Both the position numbers and the translations under genes were made by a program. DNA of 64,000 nucleotides from Rhabdophis nuchalis (Eukaryota > Chordata > Lepidosauria > Squamata > Natricidae): the NCBI GenBank assembly GCA_039707465.1, contig CM077647.1:44639110-44703109 (forward strand), read 5' to 3'. Under the pieces are notes generated by a model that was given only the letters and a program-made list of their open reading frames with translations, had not been told where the DNA came from and searched no databases. Shown here piece by piece: positions 45,777 to 57,584 of the stretch; the stretch's first letter is position 1; every line of letters begins with the position of its first letter.

Positions 45777-47374
45777 TCATATGAATGAGTTCATATAATG
45801 TTGAACTCATTTCTTTTTGTGCCACAAAACTTTGTCTCATAATTTTCTGATACTCAATATGGGACTCAAATGCGAAGCAATAAACTTGCTGCCCTTTGAT
45901 GATTATCATTATTAGTGTTATTAAACTTCACAATAATTTATAACAATTAACATCTTCAGTTCATCTCTTTATCCTCTTAGTGACCACAAGGATTAAATTT
46001 ATGCTTTAAAATATCAAAAGCTGTTTCTTCTTTTCCTTCCCCTCCTATTTCAAATAGCCCCTGTGATTTTGCTCTGAAGCACTCAGCTATTTAATTATAT
46101 TTTTGAGTTGTATTTTCTATTCATTTTGTGAAGATGACTTTGATTATAGTTTCATAAGAAGAGAATTTTGTGCATATATTCTTGGAGAGCATCTCAAATA
46201 TATGATATAGAAATAAAAATGAAATCAAGTTTTTTCAAGATGACATCATGCTTAAGATGGACAAGGCATGACTACAAATAACCTACAATAACCTTTTAAA
46301 ATTAGTTTTTTCCTGACTTTATAAAGCAATATTTTATTTGGCAGCTTTTCATTGGCACGCATGTCCAACAGTTTTGTTTGTTGTCTGTAACCAGGAAGAT
46401 ACAACCAGGATTTTCACGTAAGCTTCCTCCAGTTAATGTAGTTTAGCAATTTTTTGGCTCATTGTTACAAATAGCTGATGATGATTTCTTTGCCTTTGGA
46501 ATGTGTACTAAGAATATGACTACAAAAAAATTGCTTTAACTATAAGACCATTTCATCCAAAAAGAGTTATAATAGCTTTTCAAATACTAGCTATAGTATT
46601 TTATATTTGGAAGTTATGTAATACTATGCTACTGTGAACACAAAAATGGGTGGAAATCTGACTCTATCCACCGAAGCATTGCAAGGCAGGAAGAGGCAAA
46701 TTATTATTTGTAGACAGATGTATGTAAAAAATATTTTTTCTAAATTGGTGTTAGGATAGTCACAGAAAATAACAGAAATGCTTTCATATATAACTTAACT
46801 ACTTAGGCAATCAAATCCAACTCCAATGAAAAATCTAAACAAAAGCATCTTTAATAGATAACTGTCTCATCTCTGCTAGATAACTAGATCTAATGATGAA
46901 CATTTCTTAATATTAGAAGATTACATTTTTAACTTTAACCTATCTTCCAGTAATGCAAAGAACATGATCATCTCTCAGAAAAACCAACTTTGGATTTTGG
47001 AAGATGTTAAGTGTACCAAAGAGAAAATAAGGAGAACAATATACTAAAGCAATCATGCATATAAAAAGGAACTGAAATGCTGCAGTTTCATTGGAAATCT
47101 TTTCTCTATCTCTCCATTTGCAATAGAAAAAATGTATTAAATGTTTGTTCTGAAAACAGAACTCCATAGTACTTCTCTTTGTTCTTCATCCACATCTTTT
47201 CATTCACTGTTTCCCTGGGAGCAGATCCACAAACAATAAACTTTTAGCAGTCAGAATAACCTTAATATGAGCAATTGTATGCAAATGTTGAAGCCTTTCC
47301 AAAATTAATTAATTAATTTGCAGTTTTTATTATCTTTGATCATTAACCATCTTGATTAAAGGCAAGATCTAAAT
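45777..47374. other. Anonymous AT-rich sequence
   Basis: No gene or repeat recognised. A 75-codon minus-strand frame (46940-47167) is hydrophobic in part but matches no family I know. Confidence 0.5.
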
Positions 47375-48085
47375 ACAATACAATAATACAATACAATACC
47401 ATAGCAGAGTTGGAAGGGACCTTGGAGGTCTTCTAGTCCAACCCCCCACCTAGGCAGGGACCTTATACCATTTCAGACAAATGGCTATCCAACATCCTCT
47501 TAAAGACTTCCAGTATTGGGCCATTCACAACTTCTGGAGGCAAGCTGTTCCACTGACTAATTGTTCTAACTGTCAGGAAATTTCTCCTCAGTTCTAAATT
47601 GCTTCTCTCCTTGATTAGTTTCCACCCATTGCTTCTTGTTCTACCCTCAGGTGCTTTGGAGAATAGCTTGACTCCCTCTTCCTTGTGGCAACTCCTGAGA
47701 TATTGCAACACTGCTATCATGTCTCCCCTATCCTTCTTTTCATTAAACTAGATATACCCAGTTCCTGCAACCGTTTTTCATTTGTTTTAGTCTCTAGTCC
47801 CCTAATCATCTTTGTTACTCTTCTCTGCACTCTTTCTAGAGTCTCCACATCTTTTCTACATCGTGGTGACTAAAACTGAATGTAGTATTCCAAGTGTGGC
47901 CTTAACAAGGCATTATAAAGTGGTGTTAACACTTCACGTGATCTTGATTCTATCCCTCTGTTTATACAGCCTAGAACTGTGTTGGCTTTTTGGCAGCTGC
48001 TGCACACTGCTGGCTCATATTTAAATGGCTGTCCACTTGGACTCCAAGATCCCTTTCACAGTTACTTGGCAAAAATAGTTTCTAT
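47375..48085 (-). mobile_element. CR1 LINE 3' end
   Basis: The 3' terminus on plus is AATACAATACAATACC, then ATAGCAGAGTTGGAAGGGAC, CTTGGAGGTCTTCTAGTCCA and ACCCCCCACC, a very recognisable CR1 3' UTR. The minus strand then encodes SNLELRRNFLTVRTISQWNS, LPPEVVNGPILEVFKRMLDS and HL, and further upstream degenerate blocks including QAMRRVTKMI-like and CEGILESKWTAI-like sequence. Truncated at about 48085. Confidence 0.85.
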
Positions 48086-48461
48086 ACTATAATTTGCTTT
48101 GACTTAGTTTTTTGGTCTTATTTTAAAACATATTGATTGCTTTTTTTGGCATAGCACTCCTTTTTGACCTCGAATTTACTATAATCTATTAAATTTATGT
48201 GAAAATAGGGTCATTTGATGTTAAAATTGTTAAAATAATGCCAACTTTTGTTTCATGTTATTTTGATGTGAAATCCATAGAACCTGTGATTTTGACATAT
48301 TGTTGCTTTTCTTAGTACATTTGTAGTATTTGGAATTCTACAAGAATCAAGAACTGCAGAGTTTTCATATTGAGAAATGGCCAAAAGAATATAAATGAAA
48401 GAATATATCTACCAGGTCCAGGACTATAGACACTTAGAATTTGATTTCCAAAAAGTCTTTC
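48086..48461. other. Anonymous AT-rich sequence
   Basis: Nothing recognised; it ends at the target-site duplication of the next element. Confidence 0.5.
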
Positions 48462-48477
48462 AAAATACATGAGAATT

Positions 48478-49334
48478 GACTTCCGGTTCCGGCTCCTGCG
48501 GCGACGAGCGAGCCTAGCGCTCGCTCGCCGTTTTGTTGCTTTTTCTGCCCCCCCACGGGGGCGAGACGCCCCTTTTTTGGGGGTCTCCCGTAGGGCCGGC
48601 TCGGCAGGGACGCCCCCCCTCATGGCTGTGGGGGAGGCGACCCTTTTGCCACGGCCTAGGTGAAGGAGAACATGCTGCGGGGGGTTCTCCCTTCGCCTAA
48701 GGATGTCGGCGCCATTCACATCTATGTAGAGGGCTGAACGTCGATGTCGGAAGGCTTCCCGAGGCTTCAGCTGCAAGGGGAGAGTGAGTGTTTAAAAACT
48801 TTTTTTTTCTACTGTCAGCTGGGCTGAAAGGAATGGGAGGGGGGGTTTGTTTTTTTTTAAAACCCCTCGGATCTAAGCGGCACTTGGAAATGGTTCCTCG
48901 CGGCGAGGAGCGGAAACTTTCAATCCTGACTGTTTGCGTTAAGGGAAAGTGGATTGCGACTTGCTTGCAACAATGTTTCTAGGTCTGGCTGATACAATTT
49001 CTCTCACTACTCTCTCCTGCGGGCTCTGAGCTGGGCGGTGGAAAATGGCCTCTCTTTGTTCCTGATTGACTATTTTGTTTATGGAAAATTTCCAGTGTCT
49101 CTTTGCAATTTGGACTATCTCTGGTTTTTAATGAAGAAATTTTTTCTTTTGGATTTGTGATTTCTTTTCTGGAGTACCTTCGCTATTACATCTATTGAGT
49201 TGGAAAACTGTCTCTCTCTTTGTTCCTGTATTTTACAACGTTACAACCTTGATCAGAACTTTTGGCTGCCGGTTAGTCTCACCAACTCCACCCTGAAAAT
49301 GCCATTTTGGTGGCAGTGATTTTAACAGTTAATC
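48478..49334 (+). promoter_or_regulatory. 5' leader/promoter region of HAL1-like element
   Basis: The first bases contain the ETS-type motif ACTTCCGGTT (48479-48488). 48490-48780 is CpG-rich, and from about 49080 the sequence is T-rich. Length and composition fit a LINE leader with an internal promoter. Promoter function is inferred. Confidence 0.55.
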
Positions 49335-50183
49335 ATGGCTCAAGAAACAGCACTGAAAAGTTTAGAACAACGGATGGCTTCTCTTGAAACTGTTATACAA
49401 ACTTTGGTACAAGAGATTCAAGCCCAGAGGGCAGAAAACATCAATTTCAAGAAGGAGCTATTGGACACGCGGAAGCAAGTGCTGGAAAACACACAGAAGA
49501 CTGAAGAATTGGAAGGGGGGTTGGCGGGGGTTAAGGGAGAGATTAAAAATGTAACTAAAGAGGTTGGGGAAACAAATGGGCATGTGTCTAGGATTGATAT
49601 GGAAAGAATGACATATTTTTTGAGATTTCAGAACGTTCTTGAGGAATCTGGTGAATGCCTCCCTGATCTTATGAGCACAATTTTAGCAGACTATTTACAA
49701 AAACCTAAAGATGAGATCAGGGGGGACATTGACCTAGCCTACAGAATTAACTCAGCATATGCCAGGATAAATGAAGTGCCTAGAGAGATACATGTGAAAT
49801 TTGTTAGAAGGTCAACCAGAGAGGAAATCCTGAAAGTGCAGAGAGGTAGTCCATTAATTTACCAACAAAAAGAGGTTGCTATCTTGAAGCAGATCCCTAG
49901 AAAGATTCGAGAAGCAAGAAGGGAATTTTCCTTCTTGTCAAAAATTTTATTTGATCACGGGATTTGGTTCAAGTGGGTGACACCCGAAGGGATGCTGGTG
50001 TTCTGGGAAGGAGGAAGAGTGAGGATTAAAACAGTTGCTGAGGCGGAAGCCTTTCTTAAAAAACATTCCTCTATCCTGGGGGAAGATCCAGGGGGGACGG
50101 AGGGGGCCATGGCCCTGCCTACTGGGGGCCTGGAAGGAGAAAAAGAAGATTCAATTGCCAAGAGACTTAGATCAAAAAAATAA
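49335..50183 (+). CDS. L1-type ORF1 protein (RNA-binding chaperone), intact
   Basis: 282 residues, intact. The start ATG has A at -3 and G at +4. Residues about 5-88 form a heptad-rich coiled coil (LEQRMASLETVIQTLVQEIQ). Residues about 91-165 match the L1 RRM, with YFLRFQNVLEESGE in place of the usual LRIxGIPE strand and EIHVKFVRRSTREEIL as its last strand. Residues about 170-245 match the L1 C-terminal domain (IPRKIREARREFSFLSKIL, then IWFKWVTPEGMLVF and an EAEAFLKK helix). The last 35 residues are a Gly/Glu/Lys tail ending KRLRSKK. In L1 this protein trimerises through the coiled coil, coats its own RNA and acts as a nucleic-acid chaperone. Here it could package the element RNA while ORF2 protein comes from an autonomous L1 elsewhere. 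The preserved frame suggests a fairly recent insertion. Confidence 0.9.
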   Translation: MAQETALKSLEQRMASLETVIQTLVQEIQAQRAENINFKKELLDTRKQVLENTQKTEELEGGLAGVKGEIKNVTKEVGETNGHVSRIDMERMTYFLRFQNVLEESGECLPDLMSTILADYLQKPKDEIRGDIDLAYRINSAYARINEVPREIHVKFVRRSTREEILKVQRGSPLIYQQKEVAILKQIPRKIREARREFSFLSKILFDHGIWFKWVTPEGMLVFWEGGRVRIKTVAEAEAFLKKHSSILGEDPGGTEGAMALPTGGLEGEKEDSIAKRLRSKK

Positions 50184-50665
50184 CTTTGCCTTGACTTTTC
50201 TTTTTGAACAATTTTGCATAATATTTGTATTTGGATTTTTTGTAAAGGACTGACAGTATTGAATTGAGAATTTAGACATATGTACACGCTTTCACTTTGT
50301 AGTTTGATGAAAAATGTTTTTCTCTTTATTGTTATTAATGTATTTTGAGGTCCCGGAAGAGCCGACGACCTCGACGTGAATGCTTTCAAAATTTCTTTGT
50401 ATCCCTTACCCTATCCTATAGAAAAAATGTAAAACCAATAAAACTTTTTCAATATAAAAATACATGAGAATTCAGTGTGACACCTTAATGCATTAGAATA
50501 ACTACATCTTTTCCTGGGATTATATGCCAGCTTTAAAATAGTTCATGTTCCTGCATGCACCAAAACACTTTTTGAAAGTTGAACATTTGTCTATATAGTC
50601 ATTCCTCAAAACTGTCCCCAATTTGAAGCAGTTAATAGGTCATGTGTGTTTTTGTCTATATATAC

Positions 50666-50846
50666 CAGCAGTGGGATTCACTTACCTTCCCTACCGATTC
50701 ACAAATGGGAGCGTGCTGCGTCTGCACACCACCTTCTGTGTATGCGCAGTGCTTGTGCATTATGTCGGGGCAGGTGGGCAGAACCTCCCATAGCTGCCAC
50801 TACTGGTTCGTCCAAACTGGAGAGAACTGGCTGAATAACACCTCTG
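50666..50846. mobile_element. hAT-type MITE, 181 bp
   Basis: Left end CAGCAGTGGGATTCA and right end TGAATAACACCTCTG are imperfect inverted repeats. They are flanked by 8-bp words ATATATAC (50658-50665) and GTATATAC (50847-50854), matching at seven of eight positions. An 8-bp duplication and CAG-type ends are hAT hallmarks. Confidence 0.65.
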
Positions 50847-50854
50847 GTATATAC

Positions 50855-51517
50855 TCTAACAAAAGGATGAAAAAGAAGAATTTCCAGCATTTTCTTTTCT
50901 TTTTTTCTTTTTAAAATGAAGTATGCACAGAAATGAACAATATTATTTTGATGGTTGATCCAATGTAACAAGTATTTTTACATTTCAGTTTTTGCTAAAG
51001 CTTATATATGTAAGTTTTGTAAAGATCAGGAAATGCTTACCACTTCTCTACTATTGTGATATTTATTTTTGAAAATGTTCCAGTCAGGTCTGTATATCCA
51101 AATTCTTCCTGATCCACTTTCATGAGTATAACCTAAAACCTGTAGCCCCAAATGGTTCAAAGTATAAAGATCTCTTTTCATTAACTTGCAAAAGAGCTGT
51201 TACCTACAAGCACCCAACATGATCGGCTAATTCTCTTAAAATATACAATTATACAAATAATACAATATTAAATATTACAGGGTTTTTCAATTGAAATTGA
51301 GCTACTAAGATCTATTTCTATTTCACTCTTCAATAATATGGTTACTTGAAATAATTTGTCTGAATGATGAGCCTTTGAAGCAGTGTAGAAGAAAGAAAAG
51401 GGAAAACTAGCTAATTAACATATTAATTGGGAAGCCATACTAAAAATCTGAAAATAAAATTAAAAAATGGGATGGTTTAATCGTTGTCAAAATTCATGAC
51501 CCTAGCATCTTATAATG
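50855..51517. other. Anonymous AT-rich sequence
   Basis: Nothing recognised. Confidence 0.5.
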
Positions 51518-51525
51518 GTATAGTA

Positions 51526-52225
51526 CAGGGGTGTCAAACTCAAGGTCCAGGGGCTGTATCAGATCTAACCACAGGGCCACCCTGGAAACAGCTCATTTTC
51601 TGGCATCTGGTTTAAGTGGTTAATGCCTGAGGGATTGTTGGTATTCTGGGAAGGAGGTAGAATTAAAATTAAAACAACAGGGGAGGCTGAGACCTTTCTT
51701 TAAAAAAAATCCTCAATCCTGGGTGATAAAGAAGAAGGAATGGGAGGAGACACGGCCCAGTCCGCCGAGGCAAGGGAAAAAGAGGGTGCAATAGCAAAGA
51801 GACAGGTCTCAAAAATAAGTAAATTTTGAAATGCTGTAATTCTTGAAACGGATGCTAATCTGAAACTAGAGATTGAATGTATGAATTTAAAACAAAAAAT
51901 GTGATATATATGTATTTTTGACCATTTTCTACTTAACAAAATAATTGTATGAAGGCCCGCATGATCCCACCACCTCTGACATGGAAGCTCTACAATGTAA
52001 AACAAAACCCTTATACCCTTTTCTTAAAATATAATTTGTTAAAAACCAATAAAAAAATTCTGAAAAAAGAAAGAAAGAAACAGCTCATTTTCACTGGCAG
52101 AGATCTCGGGCCACCACAGGCACCCCTGACATGAGTGATGTATAGCTGACTACTCCCCACCTCACCTCCTGAGGTAAAACACAATGCTGATGCGGCCCTC
52201 AATGAAATTGAGTTTGACACCCCTG
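51526..52225. mobile_element. hAT-type MITE with nested HAL1-like insertion
   Basis: Left end CAGGGGTGTCAAACTCA and right end TGAGTTTGACACCCCTG are perfect 17-bp inverted repeats, flanked by identical 8-bp duplications GTATAGTA (51518-51525 and 52226-52233). Without the insert at 51601-52092 the MITE is about 208 bp. The CAGGGGTGTCAAACTC end is a widespread vertebrate hAT signature. Confidence 0.9.
51601..52076 (+). mobile_element. 5'-truncated HAL1-like element inside the hAT MITE
   Basis: Begins in the ORF1 C-terminal domain (WFKWLMPEGLLVFWEGGRIK by alignment with the copy at 49960) and reaches the end of ORF1 after a frame disruption at an A-run near 51705. It passes straight into a 3' UTR whose terminus (TTGTTAAAAACCAATAAAAA) matches the complete copy. 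The tail is GAAAAAAGAAAGAAAGAAA. The duplication GAAACAGCTCATTTTC occurs at 51585-51600 and 52077-52092. No ORF2 sequence lies between ORF1 and the UTR here either. Confidence 0.85.
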
Positions 52226-52233
52226 GTATAGTA

Positions 52234-53635
52234 CATAAATATATAAATATAAAGGAAGCTATTGGAATGTTGGAGAAAGGTGATTTTGTACTTATATCTA
52301 AGACTACTGTATGCTGAATTCTGTTTTCCATAGTTCTATACTGGATGAATTCAGAAACTGCTAGGAGCTTGTGCAGCCTTAAAAAAGTGTTTATCCATAT
52401 TTCATGTTATTTAAATGAAGCTTCTTTCTCTAATGTCTTAATTATATTTCTCTTTGACAACATATGTCTTGAATGGAAAGAAAAGTTTCACTAATGAAAC
52501 ATGCTCTATTGACCTAGCCAAAATTAACTGGCATTGCAAGAATATAGCCAGCCATGTAAAAACAGGAAGTAGTATTTCCCCAAGTAATTCTGATTCATCA
52601 TGAGAAAAACAACTGGTTTTCTCTCTCTTAGTGTGCAAAAATGTGTGGGCAGGAATAAAGGATATATGTGTGGCTAATAGCCTTTCTTGAAGGTGTTTGT
52701 GTGTGTGTACGCGTGCTTCCAGTAGAGCTTTTCCAGCACTAATTTCTAGAGAAGCCTGGATGCAAAGATAGTCTGATTTAGACAATGTTTTATTTTGCAA
52801 ACTTACTGTTATTCAATGAGCTGGGAAGAAAAGTCCCATTATTTCTCAACAAGCACAATTTTTCTAAAATAGATTACCATTATTTTAACCCCTCAAAAAA
52901 TAGTAGAAGATAAATCGTCCTTAATATTCACTATTTTATGATAGTTTCTCAGCAGTAACACTATACTTTTCCCCATAGATGGCAAATTTTTAAAAAATAC
53001 TCTACTTGCTCACACATCTGCTTAACATGTGTGATTGGCGGCTAGATTTTCAAGTGGAATGGCCTTTTTAAATGGACAGAGTGGGTAGATGATTCCCCTG
53101 AGAGGGAAGAATGTGCCTCAAGTGGATTGTTGCAAAATGCAGCATAAAGAAAAAGAAATTGATGTGAAATGAATTGGGTCCCTACCAAAAATGGCAGCTG
53201 ATTTGTCATCATAACATCCATTTTTGGCCAAGTCCATTTTGTGTCTTTATCTTTATGGTGTTTGAATTTCTGGATCATTAACTATTGTAGGACATGGGGA
53301 ACTCTTTTTTTTCACTCTTCTTGCTTTCAATAAGTACAAATTAAATCACACTAATTAGTGAATAATATACAATTAAAAACTGAAGTTTAAATATTATGCC
53401 ATAAATATGCCATCCACATATGTTTTCATAAGCCCTGTCCAATTTCCCAAACCAAAGCAGGGTCTTGACTCAGTAGATCTTGACCTGTCTTTGAAGGATC
53501 TGAGGCAAATGACAAACTATGTTTTAACATACTGCACTCCTCTTTTGTTTAATCAATGCTCAGCCTCTTTTCAATGCTACTAAAGTGGCAGTCACTGAAA
53601 TGTAAATTGAACCTATACAGGGGGGGAAGACAGGA
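52234..53635. other. Anonymous AT-rich sequence
   Basis: No gene or repeat recognised. A 120-codon minus-strand frame (52438-52800) has no domain that I can identify. Confidence 0.5.
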
Positions 53636-54600
53636 ATATTTCGCATTTCGTATTTATTTATATGCCGTCCTTATCCCAAAGGACTCAGGGCGGAGTACAA
53701 CATAAGAAACACATAATACAAAAGTTAAAAAAAGATTAAATAAAGAATCCAATAAGCAATAAATTAACAATAAACACATTAGATTTAAAATAAATTAAAT
53801 TAGCAATTAAAATTAATAAGTTATTTTGTTCAGGCCAAGCTGGCTTGCTGAAAAAGCCAGCTTTTTAAGGCGCGCCGGAAGGATGGCAGGTCAGGAATTA
53901 TGCAAAGCTCCCAGGATAGTTCATTCCAAAGGGAAGGCGCTCTCACAGAGAAGGCTTTCCCCTGGGGGTCACCAGCTGACACTGTCTGGCTGATGGCCTC
54001 CTGAGGAGGCCAGCTCTGTGGGATTGTACTGGATGGTGGGAGGCTACCGGTGGCAGTAGGTGGTCTCACAAATAACCTGGGCCTAAGCCATGGAGTGCTT
54101 TAAAGGTCATAATTAGTACTTTGAATCACACCCGGAAAACAACCGGCAACCAGTGCAGGCTGCCTAAAAGGGATGTAACCTGGGAGCACCTAGGTACCCC
54201 CATGATAACCCACGCGGCAGCATTCTGGACTAGCTGAAGCATCCGGGTGCTCTTCAAGGGCAGCCCCATGTAGAGAGCATTACAGTAGTCCAGGCGAGAA
54301 AGGACAAGGGCATGAGTGACTGTGCACAGGGCATCCCGATCCAGGAAGGGGTGCAACTTATGTACCAGGTGAATCTGGTAAAAGGGCCCCCTGGTCACGG
54401 CCATGTATCCAGGAGGACTCCCAGATTGTGGGCCCTTTCTGAGAGGGCTAAAGTTTCTCCCCCTATCACCAAAGGTGGAAAAATAGGGATGATGGGAACC
54501 ACAGCCACTCAATCTTGGAGGGATTGAACCTGAGCCTGTTCATCCCCATCCAGATCCGTACAGCCTCCAGACATCGGGACATCTTGTCGAGGGTATCAGA
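53636..54600 (-). mobile_element. L2 3' part, diverged subfamily (copy 10)
   Basis: Minus-strand coding from 54600: MDEQAQVQSLQD-like (SKTEWLW region), VTRGPFYQIHLVHKLHPFLD, LVLSRLDYCNALYMGLPLKS, SLHWLPVVFRV, and after a stop PQEAISQTVSAG, GKAFSVRAPSLWNELSWELC and LKSWLFQQASLA. The hairpin is 53668-53694 with one mispaired stem base. There is a small deletion in the GVLLD region (PPGYMAVTRG). Confidence 0.8.
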
Positions 54601-55087
54601 ATGCTTTAGTTTACTCCACTTTTATTTTCATTTTAATTTTATATAAAACATTTTATGAATTAATCTCCAGCCCAATTAAACTACATAAACTCAGGAAATA
54701 TATAGAGCAGCCTTCCTAAACTGGTGTCTTTCAGAAGTAATATTAAAACTGTGACTGCTCAGAACCAGTCATAACACCAATGAGTTGACTGATTTAATTA
54801 ACTGGCCAGGCAGAAAACAACTATGATTATAAAAAAATAACTACATAAACAACTAATATTAAATACAATATTTTGTAATTGTATTACTAAATATTTAATA
54901 ATATAATAGTTTTATGCCCAGTTGGCATAAATCAAAGTAGTCAATACAATTGCCTCCACATTTATAGAAACCAAAAATATGTCTCATTACATTTCAGAGT
55001 TACATCACAATAACAGAAGAATATCCTCTAAAATACATATTTTTATTGCATACACAGTAGACTTGTTAGCAAATGAAAAATAACAGA
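54601..55087. other. Anonymous AT-rich sequence
   Basis: Nothing recognised with confidence. Confidence 0.5.
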
Positions 55088-56066
55088 TATTAAGAAAGAC
55101 TTCGCAATGGATGGGAAGTAACGGACTCAGGCTCAACCCGACCAAGACCGAGTGGCTGTGGTTTCCGGCTGCCCGATTCAACCAGCTCATTCCATCGCTG
55201 GCCATAGGGGGCGAACATCTTGCCCCTGTGGATGGGGTGCGCAATTTGGGCGTCCTCCTGGATGCCCGGCTGTCCATGGAAGATCATGTGACAGCCGTGG
55301 CCAGGAGGGCGTTTTACCAGGTTCGCCTGGTTCGCCAATTGCGCCCCCTATTGGATCGGGACGCCCTTCGCACAGTCACTCATGCGCTCGTGACATCCCG
55401 ACTGGACTATTGTAACTCTCTCTACATGGGGCTCCCCTTGAGGTGTACCCGGAGGCTTCAGTTGGTCCAGAACGCAGCCGCGCGAGCAATAATGGGGACC
55501 TCTAGGTTCACCCACGTAACACCGCTCTTGCGCGAGCTGCACTGGCTACCTGTCGTCTTCCGGGTGCGCTTCAAGGTGTTAGTTATCATCTTCAAAGCGC
55601 TCCATGGCTCGGGACCTAGTTACCTGCGGGATCGGATCCTGCCCCATACCTCCTCATGGCCGATTCGCTCCCACAGAGAGGGACTTCTCCGGGTGCCGTC
55701 CACTAGACTCTGTCAGCGGGCGACGCCCAGGGGAAGGGCCTTCTCTGTGGCGGGCCCAGCCCTCTGGAATGATCTTCCCCCCGATATTAGGACAACTACG
55801 GACCTCCGCTCCTTCCGTTTAAAATTAAAGACACATCTTTTTCGCCTGGCCGGCCTTGGGTAGTCTCTTTTAAGGTAAGGGGTTTTAGGGGCTGTTTTAA
55901 TTTAGTTTATGGGTTTTTAGCGCAGGATCAATTTAATTTATTTTTAACCTTGTATTTTGTTGTGGTCTTATTTGTGTTTTTAATTTGCCTGTGCCCCACC
56001 TCGAGTCCCTTTGGGGAGAGAGAGCGGGATATAAAATTAACTTATTATTATTATTATTATTATTAA
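55088..56066 (+). mobile_element. L2 3' part, second hairpin subfamily (copy 11)
   Basis: 5'-truncated just upstream of MGSNGLRLNPTKTEWLWF. The frame 55111-55863 is uninterrupted for 250 codons through [67 protein letters not shown] and LKTHLFRLAGLG to a normal stop. The 3' end is GCCCCACCTCGAGTCCCTTT and GGGGAGAGAGAGCGGG, followed by an ATT-repeat tail. It is the best preserved L2 C-terminus in the window but lacks the endonuclease and the catalytic YADD. Confidence 0.9.
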
Positions 56067-57584
56067 TGCTTCCCCTTGTAACAGGTGAGTTGTACATAAG
56101 TGGTGTCTTTAGTGCTGATTTATTAAGGTTATAATAGTAAGCATAGGACAGTTAAAATATAAATCTATAAGAAGTACACAAATGATAACAAAGTAAAGCA
56201 GAACAAAATAGATAAGAATTAGTTAAAGCATAAAAAGGACTTCCCTCTGTATCATTCCATGTTAGGCCTTCTTATGGCATTAGCTGCTGATAAGAACTTG
56301 ACAACTCTGTTCGTAAAGCAGAATACTGATATAAAAAGAGGAAAGGAACTGCCTTACCTCATTGAAAACTAAAATGGTCAGTGTGTCATGCACTTTTGCA
56401 CCATTGCCATAGAGGCATTCTTAAAAAATAAAATAATATGTGGTTACAGCATTTTGTCTTGAAATGTTCTGTTTAGGAAAAAAGGTAAATCGAAAGTTAA
56501 GAGTAATAGCATTTGTCTAGACTCCAGAGGCTGAACATATAATGAAGAGAGATCCTATCAGTTTTCATTTTGATAAATTTAAAAGAAAATTGACAGCTAC
56601 TTCAATTGAATAAATCCAATAAATAAAATGGTTCTTGTGATTGTCGAGGCAGATTAGCTGTATATCTTCACAGTGATAACTAGATTATACTATAAATCAG
56701 CAGCAAGAATTGCCTTACATTTATTAAAAATAATTTTATAAGAAGATCTGTCACACAATAATAGCATACTGTTCCAGGTGCTGAAATTAATCAATAATAT
56801 CTAGAATAGTCCATTGGACTTTATAGGTCCAATGTTTATTTCTCTGTGTCATATATGTGGCTATATGCATAATTTTGTATGTATGTATTTCTTTGTTTGT
56901 TTGCCATAATTATGTAGTGCATGTTGGAGGTGGTGATCGTTTGAGATCATTTGAGAGCAATGAAATTTCATTTTAATGTATTAGTATACATCCAAAGGGA
57001 CAATAATGTTATTCTAAGTCTAAGGAACAAGTATAAGTAATTTATCTCCTACATATTTCCAACTTCCAAACAATTATTTATTATTTATTCAGGCTTATTT
57101 TGCTATTTATTCTCATTTCTCCTTCTTCTCAGCAATTACCTGTATTTCAATAGAAGAAGTTTGAAGGTTAGCCCTTCTTTAACATAAGTGTTGGAGAATT
57201 TTGATCTGCTATTTCAGTAAAGACAGGGAATGGAAAGTATATCTTTTAATCTATCATTTATTATGCTATAGTCCCTCTGCTGGACCAAGTAAAAATAACA
57301 GACACTTGACATTTCTGCAATTCCTAAGTACAAACTAGTGTAAGAATTACATCCCTGAAAATGCATAGTATCACAGTGATTGGTCAGCCAGTCAAATTAT
57401 TCCAGTACATGAAAAAATCCCTTAAACATTTCCATCCCTGATGGTAGCAGAGTAAGAATTAAATTAATGAATACCGTGGCTGTTTGCTAGTTTACCTTTT
57501 AACACGTTTGCTTCATTCTATCTTTTGATGAAGGATAAAACTAATTATTGGCTATAGTCTGTTTTAGATGGTCAGCCTAGACAT
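56067..57584. other. Anonymous AT-rich sequence
   Basis: Nothing recognised; no frame above 60 codons of note. Confidence 0.5.

Larger units (their letters stand above)
48462..50472 (+). mobile_element. Complete HAL1-like (ORF1-only) L1 retroelement with 16-bp TSD
   Basis: AAAATACATGAGAATT occurs at 48462-48477 and 50457-50472, an exact 16-bp target-site duplication. The element is therefore 48478-50456 (1,979 bp). It begins GACTTCCGGTTCCGGCTCC, has an 857-bp leader (GC-rich, then T-rich), one intact 282-codon ORF1, and only about 270 bp of 3' UTR ending in ACCAATAAAACTTTTTC (AATAAA at 50437-50442). No ORF2 remnant exists between ORF1 and the 3' UTR. The intact duplication rules out loss of ORF2 after insertion by any deletion reaching outside the element, and the copy at 51601 has the same ORF1-to-UTR junction. 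HAL1 (half-L1) elements of mammals have this plan and depend on L1 ORF2 protein. Confidence 0.85.

Noticed and set aside
46940..47167. 75-codon partly hydrophobic frame that might be a receptor exon
   Set aside because: No family motif, no splice context and too short to separate from chance.
52438..52800. 120-codon minus-strand frame
   Set aside because: No recognisable domain; surrounded by anonymous AT-rich DNA.
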